This document shows positions 35,487 through 45,357 of a stretch of DNA of 64,000 bases, in pieces. How positions within the stretch are numbered: position 1 is the first letter of the stretch; the number at the start of each line of letters is the position of its first letter. Source of the DNA: Aquimarina latercula DSM 2041 (GTDB lineage Bacteria; Bacteroidota; Bacteroidia; Flavobacteriales; Flavobacteriaceae); contig NZ_AUMK01000012.1 of the NCBI RefSeq assembly GCF_000430645.1, positions 157,563 through 221,562 of the forward strand. The letters are read 5' to 3'. The notes beneath the pieces are model-generated. The model saw nothing but the letters and a program-made list of their open reading frames with translations, was not told where the DNA came from and made no database searches. The position numbers were made by a program, and so were the translations under genes.

Positions 35487-37739
35487 ATGAAAGAAAAGAT
35501 TGTTTATAAACGGTATATAAATAAGAATGTTTTTACGCTATCATTTTTGATAGTGATCGCACTTCTTTTTAATAATCAAGACACTTTTGCTCAATGTAAT
35601 ACTATAATCGATGTTGATTTCAATAATTGGAACAACAGACGATACTCTATTGCAGATATCAAAAATGATTTTAATAATAAAGTCAAACCTTGGACTGCAT
35701 CTACATATAGAGGAGTAGAAGGTCCCGGCGCTGCAAGTAATTTGATAGAAAATACTCCGCAAGAAACAAGGATTGTTAATGGAACTTTACGAGCGCAGTA
35801 TTTAAAAAATGATGCCTCAGGTAGATCAGGTGGTTTTCTCTTTGATCCTTATTTTGATGCCGTAGATGAAGCGTATTTAGAATATAAGGTAAAATTTGAT
35901 GATAATTTTTTCTGGGCTACTGGTGGAAAATTGCCAGGATTGGGAGGTTCTACCAGCGGGATTAATAGTGAAAGTACTGGTCGTGGAACTATTCCATCTG
36001 GATGTAAATACAATACAAATGGATGGTCTGCACGTTTGATGTGGAGAAGAAATAGGGCGCAAACCAATGCACCTTATCTTATTCTTTACAGTTACTTTGC
36101 CGAAAAACAAGATGGGAGTGCTAGAAAAGATGGAGATTGTGGAGACGGAAAAAGAATTTTTTCTAATCTGAAAGATGATAAATGGTATACAATCCGTCAG
36201 TACATCAAAATGAATACACCAGGCCAAAAAAATGGTAAAGTAATCATGTGGATTGATGGAGTAGAAACGTATCGTGATAACAATGCGAAAATTCGAAACT
36301 CAGGAAAAAGCAGCTTAAAAATCAATGCTTTAATTATGAATACCTATCGTGGAGGAAGTAGAACAGATCCTGTTTGGCATTCTCCAAGAACAGAATATAC
36401 GTTTTTTGATGATTTTAAAGTTTGGACAGGATGCGGTAACCCACCAGACGGTGGCGAGGATAACAAACCACCACAAGTTGCATTAACCAATCCATCATCG
36501 AATAATCAAGAGTTTACACTTGGTGAGACGATTACCTTAAGAGCGAATGCATCAGATCCTGATGGAGATGTTGATCGAGTTAATTTTAAAGTTAATGGTG
36601 GATATTATGATCAAGATCAAACGGCTCCTTATACTGTAACTTGGACACCGACTTCAGCAGGTACATACACTATAGGAGCACGAGCTTTTGAAGAAGGACA
36701 AGAAGGGCTTTCTACAGAAGTTTCAAGAACGGTAATTGTTAAGTCCCCAACTAGTAATCAAGCTCCAAATGTTTCATTTGCTTCACCATCTGGTAACCTT
36801 ACTGTAGATGAGGGATATGATCTAACGGTAGTTGCAAATGCTTCTGATTCTGATGGAAGTGTTTCTAATGTAAAATTATATATTAATAACAGTTTAGTTC
36901 GTCAAGAGAATGTAGCACCATATGAGTGGGGTCATAATAGTTCTCCAAATCCACAAGAGTTAAATGGAAGATCTGCTGGGACGTATACAGTTAAAGCTGT
37001 AGCTACTGATAATGATGGTAAACAAAGTGAAGCCACTTTTGCTTTAACTGTAAAAGGAGATGATGATAATGGAGGCGATGGAGATGGTAATAATAGTTGT
37101 TCATTTGGTACACCTATCAATAGCGGTCTTAGTGCTATGGATAAGATATCGTATTCTAATGTTCATATTTTAGGAAGTGATGGTCCAAAACTTGGTAATT
37201 TTCGAAAGTTTACTATTAATTGGGTTCCTTCTAATATCGGATTATATCAGTTTGCAATCAATACAAATAATGGTTCACCAGATTGGTATGTAGACTTTAA
37301 AACTACAATGACTTTTCAGTTGAAGAATTCTAATCCAGAAGTTACTTTGAACAATACTGGATTTGAAGGTTTAGATGGATCTTATTGGGTCACACAAGAA
37401 GCTAATAGTTTTGTGATGGTTTCTAAGATAAAGGACTTCGCTATATATTTCAGTAACTCATCATCTGTTCCAGATTGTAATCGATCTTCAGGTATTGATA
37501 ATATTGAAGAGAAGATGATTGTTTATCCTAATCCTGTCAAGGATAATGTTATCTACATTGGTGGTTTGTCTACAAAGACTAAGGTCTTACAAATTGTTGA
37601 TCTCCAAGGACGAATAATCAAAGAATTAAATTCTACAAACACTTCAGAAACTATGGATGTTTCAGAACTTCCTTCTGGTCCATATTTGCTGATTAGTAGA
37701 AGTAAGAACTCGAAACAATCCTTTTTGTTTATTAAATAA
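35487..37739 (+). CDS. Secreted PL14-like polysaccharide lyase with two Ig-like domains, T9SS type A
   Basis: The 750-residue product has a signal peptide ([15 protein letters not shown]) and a PL14-like domain at about 37-315, with [26 protein letters not shown] and [31 protein letters not shown] ends the domain. It is related to the previous gene's lyase but has long extra loops containing cysteine and serine-rich stretches, so substrate or mode may differ. Ig-like domains lie at about 327-421 and 426-523, then the shared CSF-module (538-665) and a T9SS type A tail ([16 protein letters not shown]). The DNA coding for the Ig-like part is nearly identical to that of the next gene. The intergenic gap to the previous gene is 42 bases. 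Confidence 0.82.
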   Translation: MKEKIVYKRYINKNVFTLSFLIVIALLFNNQDTFAQCNTIIDVDFNNWNNRRYSIADIKNDFNNKVKPWTASTYRGVEGPGAASNLIENTPQETRIVNGTLRAQYLKNDASGRSGGFLFDPYFDAVDEAYLEYKVKFDDNFFWATGGKLPGLGGSTSGINSESTGRGTIPSGCKYNTNGWSARLMWRRNRAQTNAPYLILYSYFAEKQDGSARKDGDCGDGKRIFSNLKDDKWYTIRQYIKMNTPGQKNGKVIMWIDGVETYRDNNAKIRNSGKSSLKINALIMNTYRGGSRTDPVWHSPRTEYTFFDDFKVWTGCGNPPDGGEDNKPPQVALTNPSSNNQEFTLGETITLRANASDPDGDVDRVNFKVNGGYYDQDQTAPYTVTWTPTSAGTYTIGARAFEEGQEGLSTEVSRTVIVKSPTSNQAPNVSFASPSGNLTVDEGYDLTVVANASDSDGSVSNVKLYINNSLVRQENVAPYEWGHNSSPNPQELNGRSAGTYTVKAVATDNDGKQSEATFALTVKGDDDNGGDGDGNNSCSFGTPINSGLSAMDKISYSNVHILGSDGPKLGNFRKFTINWVPSNIGLYQFAINTNNGSPDWYVDFKTTMTFQLKNSNPEVTLNNTGFEGLDGSYWVTQEANSFVMVSKIKDFAIYFSNSSSVPDCNRSSGIDNIEEKMIVYPNPVKDNVIYIGGLSTKTKVLQIVDLQGRIIKELNSTNTSETMDVSELPSGPYLLISRSKNSKQSFLFIK
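36672..37072 (+). repeat. Duplicated Ig-like coding segment, copy A
   Basis: This stretch, from the end of the first Ig-like domain through the second, matches 38904-39304 in the next gene with roughly 95 percent base identity, at a fixed offset of 2232 bases and without gaps. The flanking lyase domains are unrelated in sequence at this level, so the segment was copied or converted recently. Confidence 0.85.
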
Positions 37740-37832
37740 GAAAAAAGGTATAACACTAACTAAACTAGTTAAATACATATATAAGTTAATAATAAGATTA
37801 TCAATTTGTATATACTAATACCATCGCGAATT

Positions 37833-39971
37833 ATGAAAAAAAATGAAATTAGAAATACGGTTTTTATAATAATATTTCTATTAGCAGGGGTTTATGCACA
37901 TAGCCAAGTGCTTTGGTATGGAGATCCTAATAAGAGTGTGAATAGCAGCTTCAGAAGATTTGATTCTGGTAATGCTGGAGATTACTGTAATAATCAATCT
38001 AATAATTCATCTACAGCTACTACTACGAATGATTCGGAATATGGAAAAGTTTGGAGAGTTCGTAAACCGAAAGGTCAGAAAAGAGGGGAATTTGCCAGAA
38101 CGACGGGTACGGTTAATAATCATGTGCCTAAGGATGGGGATGTACTATATTATGGATGGAGATGGAAAATAAATTCAACACCTAACATTACTAGCGGAAT
38201 CGCTGTGTGGCAGTGGAAAACTGATGCTGGTAATCAAAATAACACTCAAAATTACCCTCTTAATATGGGGTATGGCAATGGGAACTTAAGTCTTAGTGCT
38301 TGGGGTCCTTGTTATCCGTCGTGGAATTCTTGTAGTGGATCTATTAGCAGACGCAAAACTACTTTATGGAATAAATCTATTCCAGAAAATACTTGGGTGA
38401 GTTTTGTCATAAAAATAAAACTGTCTAGAAATAAAGATGTAGGATATATAGAATTCTGGTATAATGGAGAGAAACAAACTTTAACCAATTCAGGATTTCA
38501 GGATTATAAAGTAACGTTGTCCTCGGATGGTAAGAGAGCATATCATAAAACATTTGATGGTACTGTTGTATATCCGAAATGGGGATCATATAACTCTAAT
38601 GCGTGCAACTTTGATGTTAGCACTTATTATGACGAAATGAGAGTCGCAACAACTTTAGCAGCTGCAACTCCTTCGGGGACTTCTTCTGATTCTAATAAAC
38701 CACCAACAGTAGCCTTAACGAATCCATCTCAGAATAATCAAGAGTTTACTTTAGGAGAAACAATTGTCTTAAGAGCAAACGCTTTGGATCCTGATGGCGA
38801 TGTAGGTCGAGTTAATTTTAAAGTAAACGGTAGCTATTATGATCAAGATCAAACAGCTCCTTATACGGTTACTTGGACACCAACAGTAGCAGGAACATAT
38901 ACAATAGGCGCAAGAGCTTTTGAAGAAGGGCAAGAAGGGCTTTCTACAGAAGTTTCAAGAACGGTAATTGTTAAGTCACCAACTAGTAATCAAGCTCCAA
39001 ATGTTTCATTTGCTTCACCATCTGGTAACATTACTTTAGAAGAGGGATATGATCTTACCGTAGTTGCAAATGCTTCTGATTCTGATGGAAGTGTTTCTAA
39101 TGTAAAATTATATATTAATAACAGTTTAGTTCGTCAAGAGAATGTAGCACCATATGAGTGGGGTCATAATAGTTCCCCTAATCCACAAGAAGTAAATGGA
39201 AGATCTGCTGGGACGTATACGGTTAAAGCTGTAGCTACTGATAATGATGGTAAACAAAGTGAAGCCACTTTTACCTTAACTGTAGAAGGAGACGATGATA
39301 ATGGAAGTGATGGAGATGGCAATAATAGCTGTTCATTTGGTACTCCGATCAATAGCGGTCTTAATGCTATGGATAAGGTAACCTATTCTAATGTACATGT
39401 GTTAGGGGATAACGGGCCTAAATTAGGGAACTTCAGAAAATTTACGATTAATTGGGTGCCAGATAGTAATGGTTTATATCAGTTTGCTATTAATACAAAT
39501 AATGGATCTCCGGATTGGTACGTAGATTTTAAAGGTTCCATGACTTTTCAGTTGAAGAATTCTAATCCAGAAGTTACATTAATGAATACGGATTTTGATG
39601 GATTAGATGGTTCTTATTGGATAGCTAGAGACGGTGCTAATTTTGCACTGGTCTCCAAATCTGAAGGATATACGATATATTTCAGTAATTCGGTATCTGC
39701 TCCAAATTGTAATAGGTCTAATCCAGTAATTGATGTTTCGCAGATTAAAGCTTTTCCTAACCCTTTGTCGGATTCTTTTTTAACCATTTCTGGAATGTCA
39801 TCAGAATTAAAAACTCTTCAGATAATTAGTATTGAAGGGAAAGTAGTAAAAGAGTTTATGACTGAAAAAGAAATAGAAACTGTGGATGTTTCAGAATTAC
39901 CATCTGGTTCCTATTTCTTATCTATTAAATCGATAGGATTTAAAGAATCTTTATTGTTTGTAAAAAAATAA
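37833..39971 (+). CDS. Secreted heparin-lyase-I/PL20-like polysaccharide lyase, T9SS type A
   Basis: From the ATG at 37833 the product has 712 residues with a signal peptide (TVFIIIFLLAGVYAHSQ). The N-terminal domain (about 26-285) fits the Polysaccharide_lyase jelly roll found in heparin lyase I and PL20 glucuronan lyases: GKVWRVRKPKGQKRGEFA, the strand YYGWRWKIN, then SGIAVWQWKTD and VSFVIKIKLSRNKDVGYIEF with WYNGEKQTL. Two Ig-like domains (290-385 and 390-487), the shared CSF-module (500-627) and a T9SS type A tail (AFPNPLSDSFLTISG) follow. An ATG at 37806 would add nine residues before the signal peptide. It is the last gene of the four-gene run and is closed by a strong terminator. Confidence 0.78.
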   Translation: MKKNEIRNTVFIIIFLLAGVYAHSQVLWYGDPNKSVNSSFRRFDSGNAGDYCNNQSNNSSTATTTNDSEYGKVWRVRKPKGQKRGEFARTTGTVNNHVPKDGDVLYYGWRWKINSTPNITSGIAVWQWKTDAGNQNNTQNYPLNMGYGNGNLSLSAWGPCYPSWNSCSGSISRRKTTLWNKSIPENTWVSFVIKIKLSRNKDVGYIEFWYNGEKQTLTNSGFQDYKVTLSSDGKRAYHKTFDGTVVYPKWGSYNSNACNFDVSTYYDEMRVATTLAAATPSGTSSDSNKPPTVALTNPSQNNQEFTLGETIVLRANALDPDGDVGRVNFKVNGSYYDQDQTAPYTVTWTPTVAGTYTIGARAFEEGQEGLSTEVSRTVIVKSPTSNQAPNVSFASPSGNITLEEGYDLTVVANASDSDGSVSNVKLYINNSLVRQENVAPYEWGHNSSPNPQEVNGRSAGTYTVKAVATDNDGKQSEATFTLTVEGDDDNGSDGDGNNSCSFGTPINSGLNAMDKVTYSNVHVLGDNGPKLGNFRKFTINWVPDSNGLYQFAINTNNGSPDWYVDFKGSMTFQLKNSNPEVTLMNTDFDGLDGSYWIARDGANFALVSKSEGYTIYFSNSVSAPNCNRSNPVIDVSQIKAFPNPLSDSFLTISGMSSELKTLQIISIEGKVVKEFMTEKEIETVDVSELPSGSYFLSIKSIGFKESLLFVKK
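38904..39304 (+). repeat. Duplicated Ig-like coding segment, copy B
   Basis: Partner of 36672-37072. The matching bases run from the end of one Ig-like domain through the complete next one and stop near the start of the CSF-module linker. Differences are mostly single bases. Confidence 0.85.
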
Positions 39972-39985
39972 GATTGGTAATAGCT

Positions 39986-40024
39986 AACTAGGATATTTTT
40001 TGAGATCAAAATATCCTAGTTTTA
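39986..40024 (+). terminator. Strong terminator closing the four-gene lyase run
   Basis: AACTAGGATATTTT (39986-39999) and AAAATATCCTAGTT (40008-40021) form a perfect 14-bp stem, followed by T-rich DNA. It lies 14 bases after the stop at 39971. Confidence 0.85.
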
Positions 40025-40699
40025 TTAGTCCTAACTATATGAAAATCATTTTGTATTATCTTTTTAAAGATCATATTTAGAATTAAAACTTGATATTTTT
40101 CGACACGAGTGTAGTAGGAAAGAATAATCTATAATAAAAACCTTAATAATATCTATAAAGTATCTATAAAAATTTAATGTAAATAAATGTTTGTCAGTTG
40201 TTTAAGTGAATTTTCACTCATGTTTAAAACTTGAATTTTTCTTCGAAATTCAATACTATTGTATGATAATATTTAATAAGAAAATCCAGACGCTCTTGTT
40301 AAATTTTTTATATCATAGTTAAGAAGCATTGAACAAATATTATTGGGAATTTTAATTTATAATTTTAAAAATTTATTTATGATAATAATCATTCCAAAAA
40401 CAACTGTTCTAAATATCAAGTGATAACTAGCATTTGACTCTTAAAATATTTCTTCCCTTAGATCTTTAATATTTTAATTCGGTTACTAATATGTATTCTA
40501 GTATAGTGATTTATTTCATTAAATGGATTTGACCTTATTAATAAAATTAATGATAGCAAATACAATTTTAGAATAAATTAAAATAAAGACTTAGAAAAGA
40601 TATAAGACACCATAATAAGCTTAGTGTTTATAGATCAATTATTGTCTCTATAGGTGCTCAATAACATAACACAAACTCACAACTAAAACCTAATAAATT
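40025..40699. other. Intergenic region with the leader of the G8 gene
   Basis: No gene is seen in about 675 bases. Near the end, AATAACATAACACA (40660-40673) repeats the leader sequence found before the GH5 gene, 26 bases before the start at 40700. The separate terminator and leader show that the G8 gene is its own transcript. Confidence 0.5.
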
Positions 40700-43600
40700 A
40701 TGAATACAACTAAAAGTTACCTCCATAAATGGCGATACCTATTAAAACACAGCAGCTTCGCTACATTAATTTTATTGATGTTCCTTATATTTTGTGTAAG
40801 TAAAATTTTTGCTACTTCTAACGATACACCTACAAAAATTACCTCATCTTTTGATTGTGCTCCACCTACTATTAGTTTGGTTACTATTAGACCTGTTCAA
40901 TCTGGATTATGGACACAGGCATCAACTTGGCCCAATGGTAATCTACCAACAGCAAATGATGATATAGTTGTCCCTCCTGGAATAACTTTAACTATGGTAG
41001 GAACTTGTAGAGCCAAAAACATCACTGTACAAGGAAAACTTGGTGCAGTAAACTATCAATCTCCAGGTGCTTGGATAGATTTAGAAGCACAAAGTATTAT
41101 GGTTGCTAACGGAGGATATATGGAAGTAGGAACTGAAAATCAGCCTTACTATGCAGATAAAGGCCCTGGAGGCATTAGATGTCAAATAACACTTACGGGT
41201 AACAAGATTGCTAATGCGGCAGCATCATATAAAGCAATTATGGTAATGGGCGGAGGCCGCTTAGAATTGCATGGAAAGAAAAGAATAAGTTGGACCAATC
41301 TAGCAAGTACTGCAAATGTAGGAGCAACGCAAATTACCCTAAAAGATCAGGTAGATTGGGAAGTAGGGGATAAGATCGCACTTACTGCCACAGGATTGGC
41401 CAGTTCGCAATCAAAAGCTTGGAACAATGTGGATGAAGCTACAATAACTGCTATTAGCGGTAATAAAAGAACACTTACACTATCACCGCCTCTTAAATTT
41501 AAACATATTGGAGGATCTAAGACATATACTAGAGACAGAGATGGAAAAACTTGGGATGTAAATATCCAAGGAGAAGTTGGTTTGTTATCACACTATATTA
41601 AAATTCAGGGTAAAATGGATGGAAATAATGAGCAAACTGGCTTTGGAGGTCATATTATGCTCATGAAAGGTTCTACTTCTCATTCAGAAAATATAGAGTT
41701 ATATAAAATGGGGCAAAAAGGTGTGTTAGGTAGATACCCTTATCACTGGCACTTAAATGAAGATCAGTCAAATGGTAGCTATCTAAGAAATAGTAGTGTA
41801 CACAAATCATTTAATAGAGCTGTTACTATACACGGTACAGATTACGTTACTGTTGATGGTGTATTTGCATACGATCAAATTGGTCACGGTATTTTTTTAG
41901 AAGATGGAGGAGAACGATTTAATACGATTAAAAATAATGTGGTATTTGTTACTAGAAGACCAAAACCAGGTGAAGAATTGACTCCTTCTGATAATGAAGC
42001 TAATGAAGCACAAAATAGAACACCAGCATCTTATTGGATTACGAATCCTAATAATTATTTCGAAAATAATGTGGCCGCGGGTACAGAAGGAACAGGGTTT
42101 TGGTTTGCTTTTCCGGAAAAACCTATGTTTGATTCTGGTAATTTAGCTTATTTCCAAGGGATGAATCCAACAACAGAACCTTTAGGACGATTCGATGGTT
42201 TTGTTGCACATACTTGTATGACTGGTTGGGATGTTTTTGATCAGTTGAACCCTGATCATTCAATAAAAAAGAACTTTGGATGGAAAGTTAATTCTAGACA
42301 ACTTATTAAAGATGGTTTGTTTTATGGAAATGATCAAGCTTTATATAGCGGGTTAGGTGTAGGAGGTATAAATAAAAATACAGTTTTTTATGATTGTGCT
42401 TTTAGTGATAATAAAACCGTTTCTATGCTTGCGGGTGATCTTACGATAGAGAATAGTCTTTTTAATGTTGATACAGATTTAGGTGTTTTTGAGGGTGTAC
42501 GAGAATTCTTTAGATTTTATGATGGTCCTGGTAGACATTTTGATTGTCATTTTGAAGGATGGAACCGGTCTAATGCCGAAATGATTAAGCAAATTACAGG
42601 TGGTGGAGCAACTGAGAATTTTAACCCTACTTTTAGAGGAACTACGAAAGGATTTTCTGAACCTTTCCCATTTAGATTTTTTCAATTGCCAAATACGACT
42701 GATACTCGTACTCGAAAAATAGGACAATTTTTCAAAGATTATGATGGAACGATGTTAGGAAAAAAGGGTACATTGATTAGAGATATTCCATTTCTTAGAG
42801 ATGGACATGAATATAGACATTCTTCTTGGAGAAATGCAGCACGATCGGATTATTATTTTGCAGGATTATGGATGGCAAGAATCAATGCAAGTGGAGTTCG
42901 CATGTCTGTAGTTCGATCTAAGCCAGGTACTGAAGATGTTTGTTTTTATGAATCTGGATCACCTTCATCTGGAACCTATAAATTTCCAATGATTGTTAAT
43001 GAAGATTTCATGTATACCTATTATTTTGATAAAGCCCCAGCAAATAAAAGTATATTACTTATCTGGAATCGGGGAGATGCTGGAGATTTAGGATTGGCTT
43101 GCCTGAAGGGTTTGGGAAAACTAGGCAATTTTAGAGTAAACGGTGCTCCGCTACTAAATTCTAGAGCAGCAGTAGAGAATGCTACAAATAATGGATATTT
43201 TATAGCTGGAAACGGAGATGTGTATATCAAATTTAGAGCTGTCGGAGGAGATGATAGAGTAAATGTTACCCTAAATTGGGATAATAATGGAGGTTTCCAA
43301 CCCACTAATCTTCCTTGTACAACAAATGACCTTGATGGAGTTACTGCTCTAGATAGTGATGGGGATGGAAGACCTGATATTACTGAAATAGATACCTGTG
43401 GCAATCCGAACAATGCCTCTGATTTAAATTTCGGATTTAGTAATACTAATGAAAATTTTGAACGTTTCAATATTGCCGCTGCTAATACCAGTAGTGATCA
43501 ACATTGGCTGGTAAGAGCTGATAATTCTAATGATCCCTATATTGTAAGAAGTGGATTTAAATTTAATGGCAATCAGGTTTCCCAATTAAGAATTAGAACT

Positions 43601-45295
43601 AAGTCTGAGGCAACTGGGTCATATCAACTATTTTGGACTACAATTAATGAGAATAATTTTTCAGCTGCTCGATCAGTAACAGTGACCCCACAAGCCACAA
43701 ATGTCTTTGAAGAACTTGTGTTTGATATGAGTAATCTCAACAGCTGGATGGGGCAAACCATTACCAAACTTCGATTAGATTTTCCTGGAAATCCTTCTGG
43801 ATCTAGTCATTATTGGGTTGATTATATTCATGGACCAAATGCATCGGATGACCCTTGTGATAATTCACCAGAAATTGTATTTACAAACCCTACAAATAAC
43901 GAGTTAGAAGAAGGTGATGATTTAGGTGTAGTAGTCTCTGTTACCAATGGAAGTGTTTCAAATATTAGACTTTATCTAAATGATGTTTTGGTACGACAAG
44001 AAGGAGGAGCTCCTTATGAATGGGGGACAGCAAATACCAACCAAAATGATAATACTTTATTAAATCTTGCGGCAGGAACTTATGAGTTAAAGGCTATAGC
44101 AACTTCTGCCAGTGGTGAAACTGTCACCAAAATCAAAACGATTATTGTAAATGATGTAAATGGAACTGCAATTCCAATACCGGGGAGTTTTGAAGCGGAA
44201 GCATTTGTAAATATATCCGGCAGTGTTCGTGCAGAGAACACACCTGGTGGAGGACAAAACCTTGGTTTCATACTAAATAATAATTATACTGAGTATCAGA
44301 TTGATGTTGAGGATTCTGGAAGCTATGATTTTACAGTGTTTACTTCAAGTAACACTAATGGTGGTACCATTGAGATTTATGTGAATAACTCTTTAAAAGA
44401 ATCTATACAGATCCCAGGAAATGGTAATTGGCATTCATATAAATCACATACTAGTTCTATTTCACTTTCCGGTGGAAACCAAACATTACGATTGGTATAC
44501 ACTGGTGGAGCTGGTTATTTGTTTAATTTTGATAAAGTTGAAGTTACAAAACCTTCGCTTGTGGAAACAACTACAAGCCTTTCTCCAATTCACGATGCTT
44601 ACTTAGATAATAGTACAAGATTTAATAATACTATGGTGAGATTAGAAGGTGGAAGACGTACCGGATATTTAATGTTTGATCTAGCTGGAATTAATGGAGA
44701 GATTACTGATGCGATATTAGAATTTGAAGTATTTGGTGATGCAGGAAATGGAGAAGTACTAGTCCAAGAGGCAGCACATAACGGATGGACAGAGACCAAT
44801 CTCTCTCTTCAAAATAAACCTGCCACAAAAGCACAGATTATAGGTTCTAGAACAGGTGCATATGCAATAGGTTCTATTATACAAATTCCGGTAGATCTTT
44901 CTAAAGTTTTGACTAATGAGAAACTCAGTCTTATTTTAGAAATGAATGGAGGCAATGATTTTGCTTTTGGATCCAAGGAAAATGGAACTACAGGAGCTCC
45001 AAAATTGGTAATTACTTATTTAGAGAATAAAAATCCTGACAACGTTGATGATAACGACCCTATTCTTTATCCAAATCCAGTAAAGAATATCTTACGTGTT
45101 TCTGGTGCGGATTTTTCCAAAGTCATTAAGGTATATGATTTGTTAGGTGCAGAAAAGATTAGTCAATCTTTGGATGAATCAGAAAATGAGATTGATTTTA
45201 GCCAGCTGTCCAAAGGAGTCTATATGGTGCGAATTATAGATATAGAGAATCGTCGATCAGATTTAATGATATATAAAATTGTAAAAACAAATTAA
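40700..45295 (+). CDS. Secreted G8-domain/beta-helix protein with CBM6 and DNRLRE-type modules, T9SS type A
   Basis: The 1531-residue product has a signal peptide (ATLILLMFLIFCVSKIFATS). A G8 domain starts near residue 70 (SGLWTQASTWPNGNLPTAND) and runs into a long right-handed beta-helix to about 560 (LEDGGERFNTIKNNVVFVTR, then VAAGTEGTGFWFAFPE). This G8 plus beta-helix layout resembles eukaryotic CEMIP/TMEM2 hyaluronan-degrading proteins. A beta-sandwich at about 910-1050, an Ig-like domain (1056-1150) with APYEWG, a CBM6-type module (about 1157-1285, SFEAEAFVNISGSVRAEN) and a DNRLRE/CBM96-like domain (1290-1440, PIHDAYLDNSTRF) follow, ending in a T9SS type A tail (LYPNPVKNILRVSG). I infer a surface enzyme for a uronate polymer; catalysis is unproven. 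Confidence 0.83.
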   Translation: MNTTKSYLHKWRYLLKHSSFATLILLMFLIFCVSKIFATSNDTPTKITSSFDCAPPTISLVTIRPVQSGLWTQASTWPNGNLPTANDDIVVPPGITLTMVGTCRAKNITVQGKLGAVNYQSPGAWIDLEAQSIMVANGGYMEVGTENQPYYADKGPGGIRCQITLTGNKIANAAASYKAIMVMGGGRLELHGKKRISWTNLASTANVGATQITLKDQVDWEVGDKIALTATGLASSQSKAWNNVDEATITAISGNKRTLTLSPPLKFKHIGGSKTYTRDRDGKTWDVNIQGEVGLLSHYIKIQGKMDGNNEQTGFGGHIMLMKGSTSHSENIELYKMGQKGVLGRYPYHWHLNEDQSNGSYLRNSSVHKSFNRAVTIHGTDYVTVDGVFAYDQIGHGIFLEDGGERFNTIKNNVVFVTRRPKPGEELTPSDNEANEAQNRTPASYWITNPNNYFENNVAAGTEGTGFWFAFPEKPMFDSGNLAYFQGMNPTTEPLGRFDGFVAHTCMTGWDVFDQLNPDHSIKKNFGWKVNSRQLIKDGLFYGNDQALYSGLGVGGINKNTVFYDCAFSDNKTVSMLAGDLTIENSLFNVDTDLGVFEGVREFFRFYDGPGRHFDCHFEGWNRSNAEMIKQITGGGATENFNPTFRGTTKGFSEPFPFRFFQLPNTTDTRTRKIGQFFKDYDGTMLGKKGTLIRDIPFLRDGHEYRHSSWRNAARSDYYFAGLWMARINASGVRMSVVRSKPGTEDVCFYESGSPSSGTYKFPMIVNEDFMYTYYFDKAPANKSILLIWNRGDAGDLGLACLKGLGKLGNFRVNGAPLLNSRAAVENATNNGYFIAGNGDVYIKFRAVGGDDRVNVTLNWDNNGGFQPTNLPCTTNDLDGVTALDSDGDGRPDITEIDTCGNPNNASDLNFGFSNTNENFERFNIAAANTSSDQHWLVRADNSNDPYIVRSGFKFNGNQVSQLRIRTKSEATGSYQLFWTTINENNFSAARSVTVTPQATNVFEELVFDMSNLNSWMGQTITKLRLDFPGNPSGSSHYWVDYIHGPNASDDPCDNSPEIVFTNPTNNELEEGDDLGVVVSVTNGSVSNIRLYLNDVLVRQEGGAPYEWGTANTNQNDNTLLNLAAGTYELKAIATSASGETVTKIKTIIVNDVNGTAIPIPGSFEAEAFVNISGSVRAENTPGGGQNLGFILNNNYTEYQIDVEDSGSYDFTVFTSSNTNGGTIEIYVNNSLKESIQIPGNGNWHSYKSHTSSISLSGGNQTLRLVYTGGAGYLFNFDKVEVTKPSLVETTTSLSPIHDAYLDNSTRFNNTMVRLEGGRRTGYLMFDLAGINGEITDAILEFEVFGDAGNGEVLVQEAAHNGWTETNLSLQNKPATKAQIIGSRTGAYAIGSIIQIPVDLSKVLTNEKLSLILEMNGGNDFAFGSKENGTTGAPKLVITYLENKNPDNVDDNDPILYPNPVKNILRVSGADFSKVIKVYDLLGAEKISQSLDESENEIDFSQLSKGVYMVRIIDIENRRSDLMIYKIVKTN

Positions 45296-45303
45296 AGAGA
45301 ATG

Positions 45304-45342
45304 ATAAACAATCTCAAGGTATTTTTCCTTGAGGTTGTTTAT
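45304..45342. terminator. Bidirectional terminator between the G8 gene and the uronate operon
   Basis: ATAAACAATCTCAAGG and CCTTGAGGTTGTTTAT form a 16-bp stem with one G/T pair around TATTTTT. The genes on both sides converge here, and both strands end in A/T-rich runs, so it can serve both. Confidence 0.8.
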
Positions 45343-45357
45343 ATATTGTATAAGCTT

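Noticed and set aside
35877..36227. 116-codon minus-strand ORF within the second PL14 gene
   Set aside because: Shadow frame of a real gene, without any recognisable motif.
43021..43470. 149-codon ORF on the minus strand within the G8 gene
   Set aside because: It lies wholly inside a well-supported gene and its product is low-complexity with no family features.
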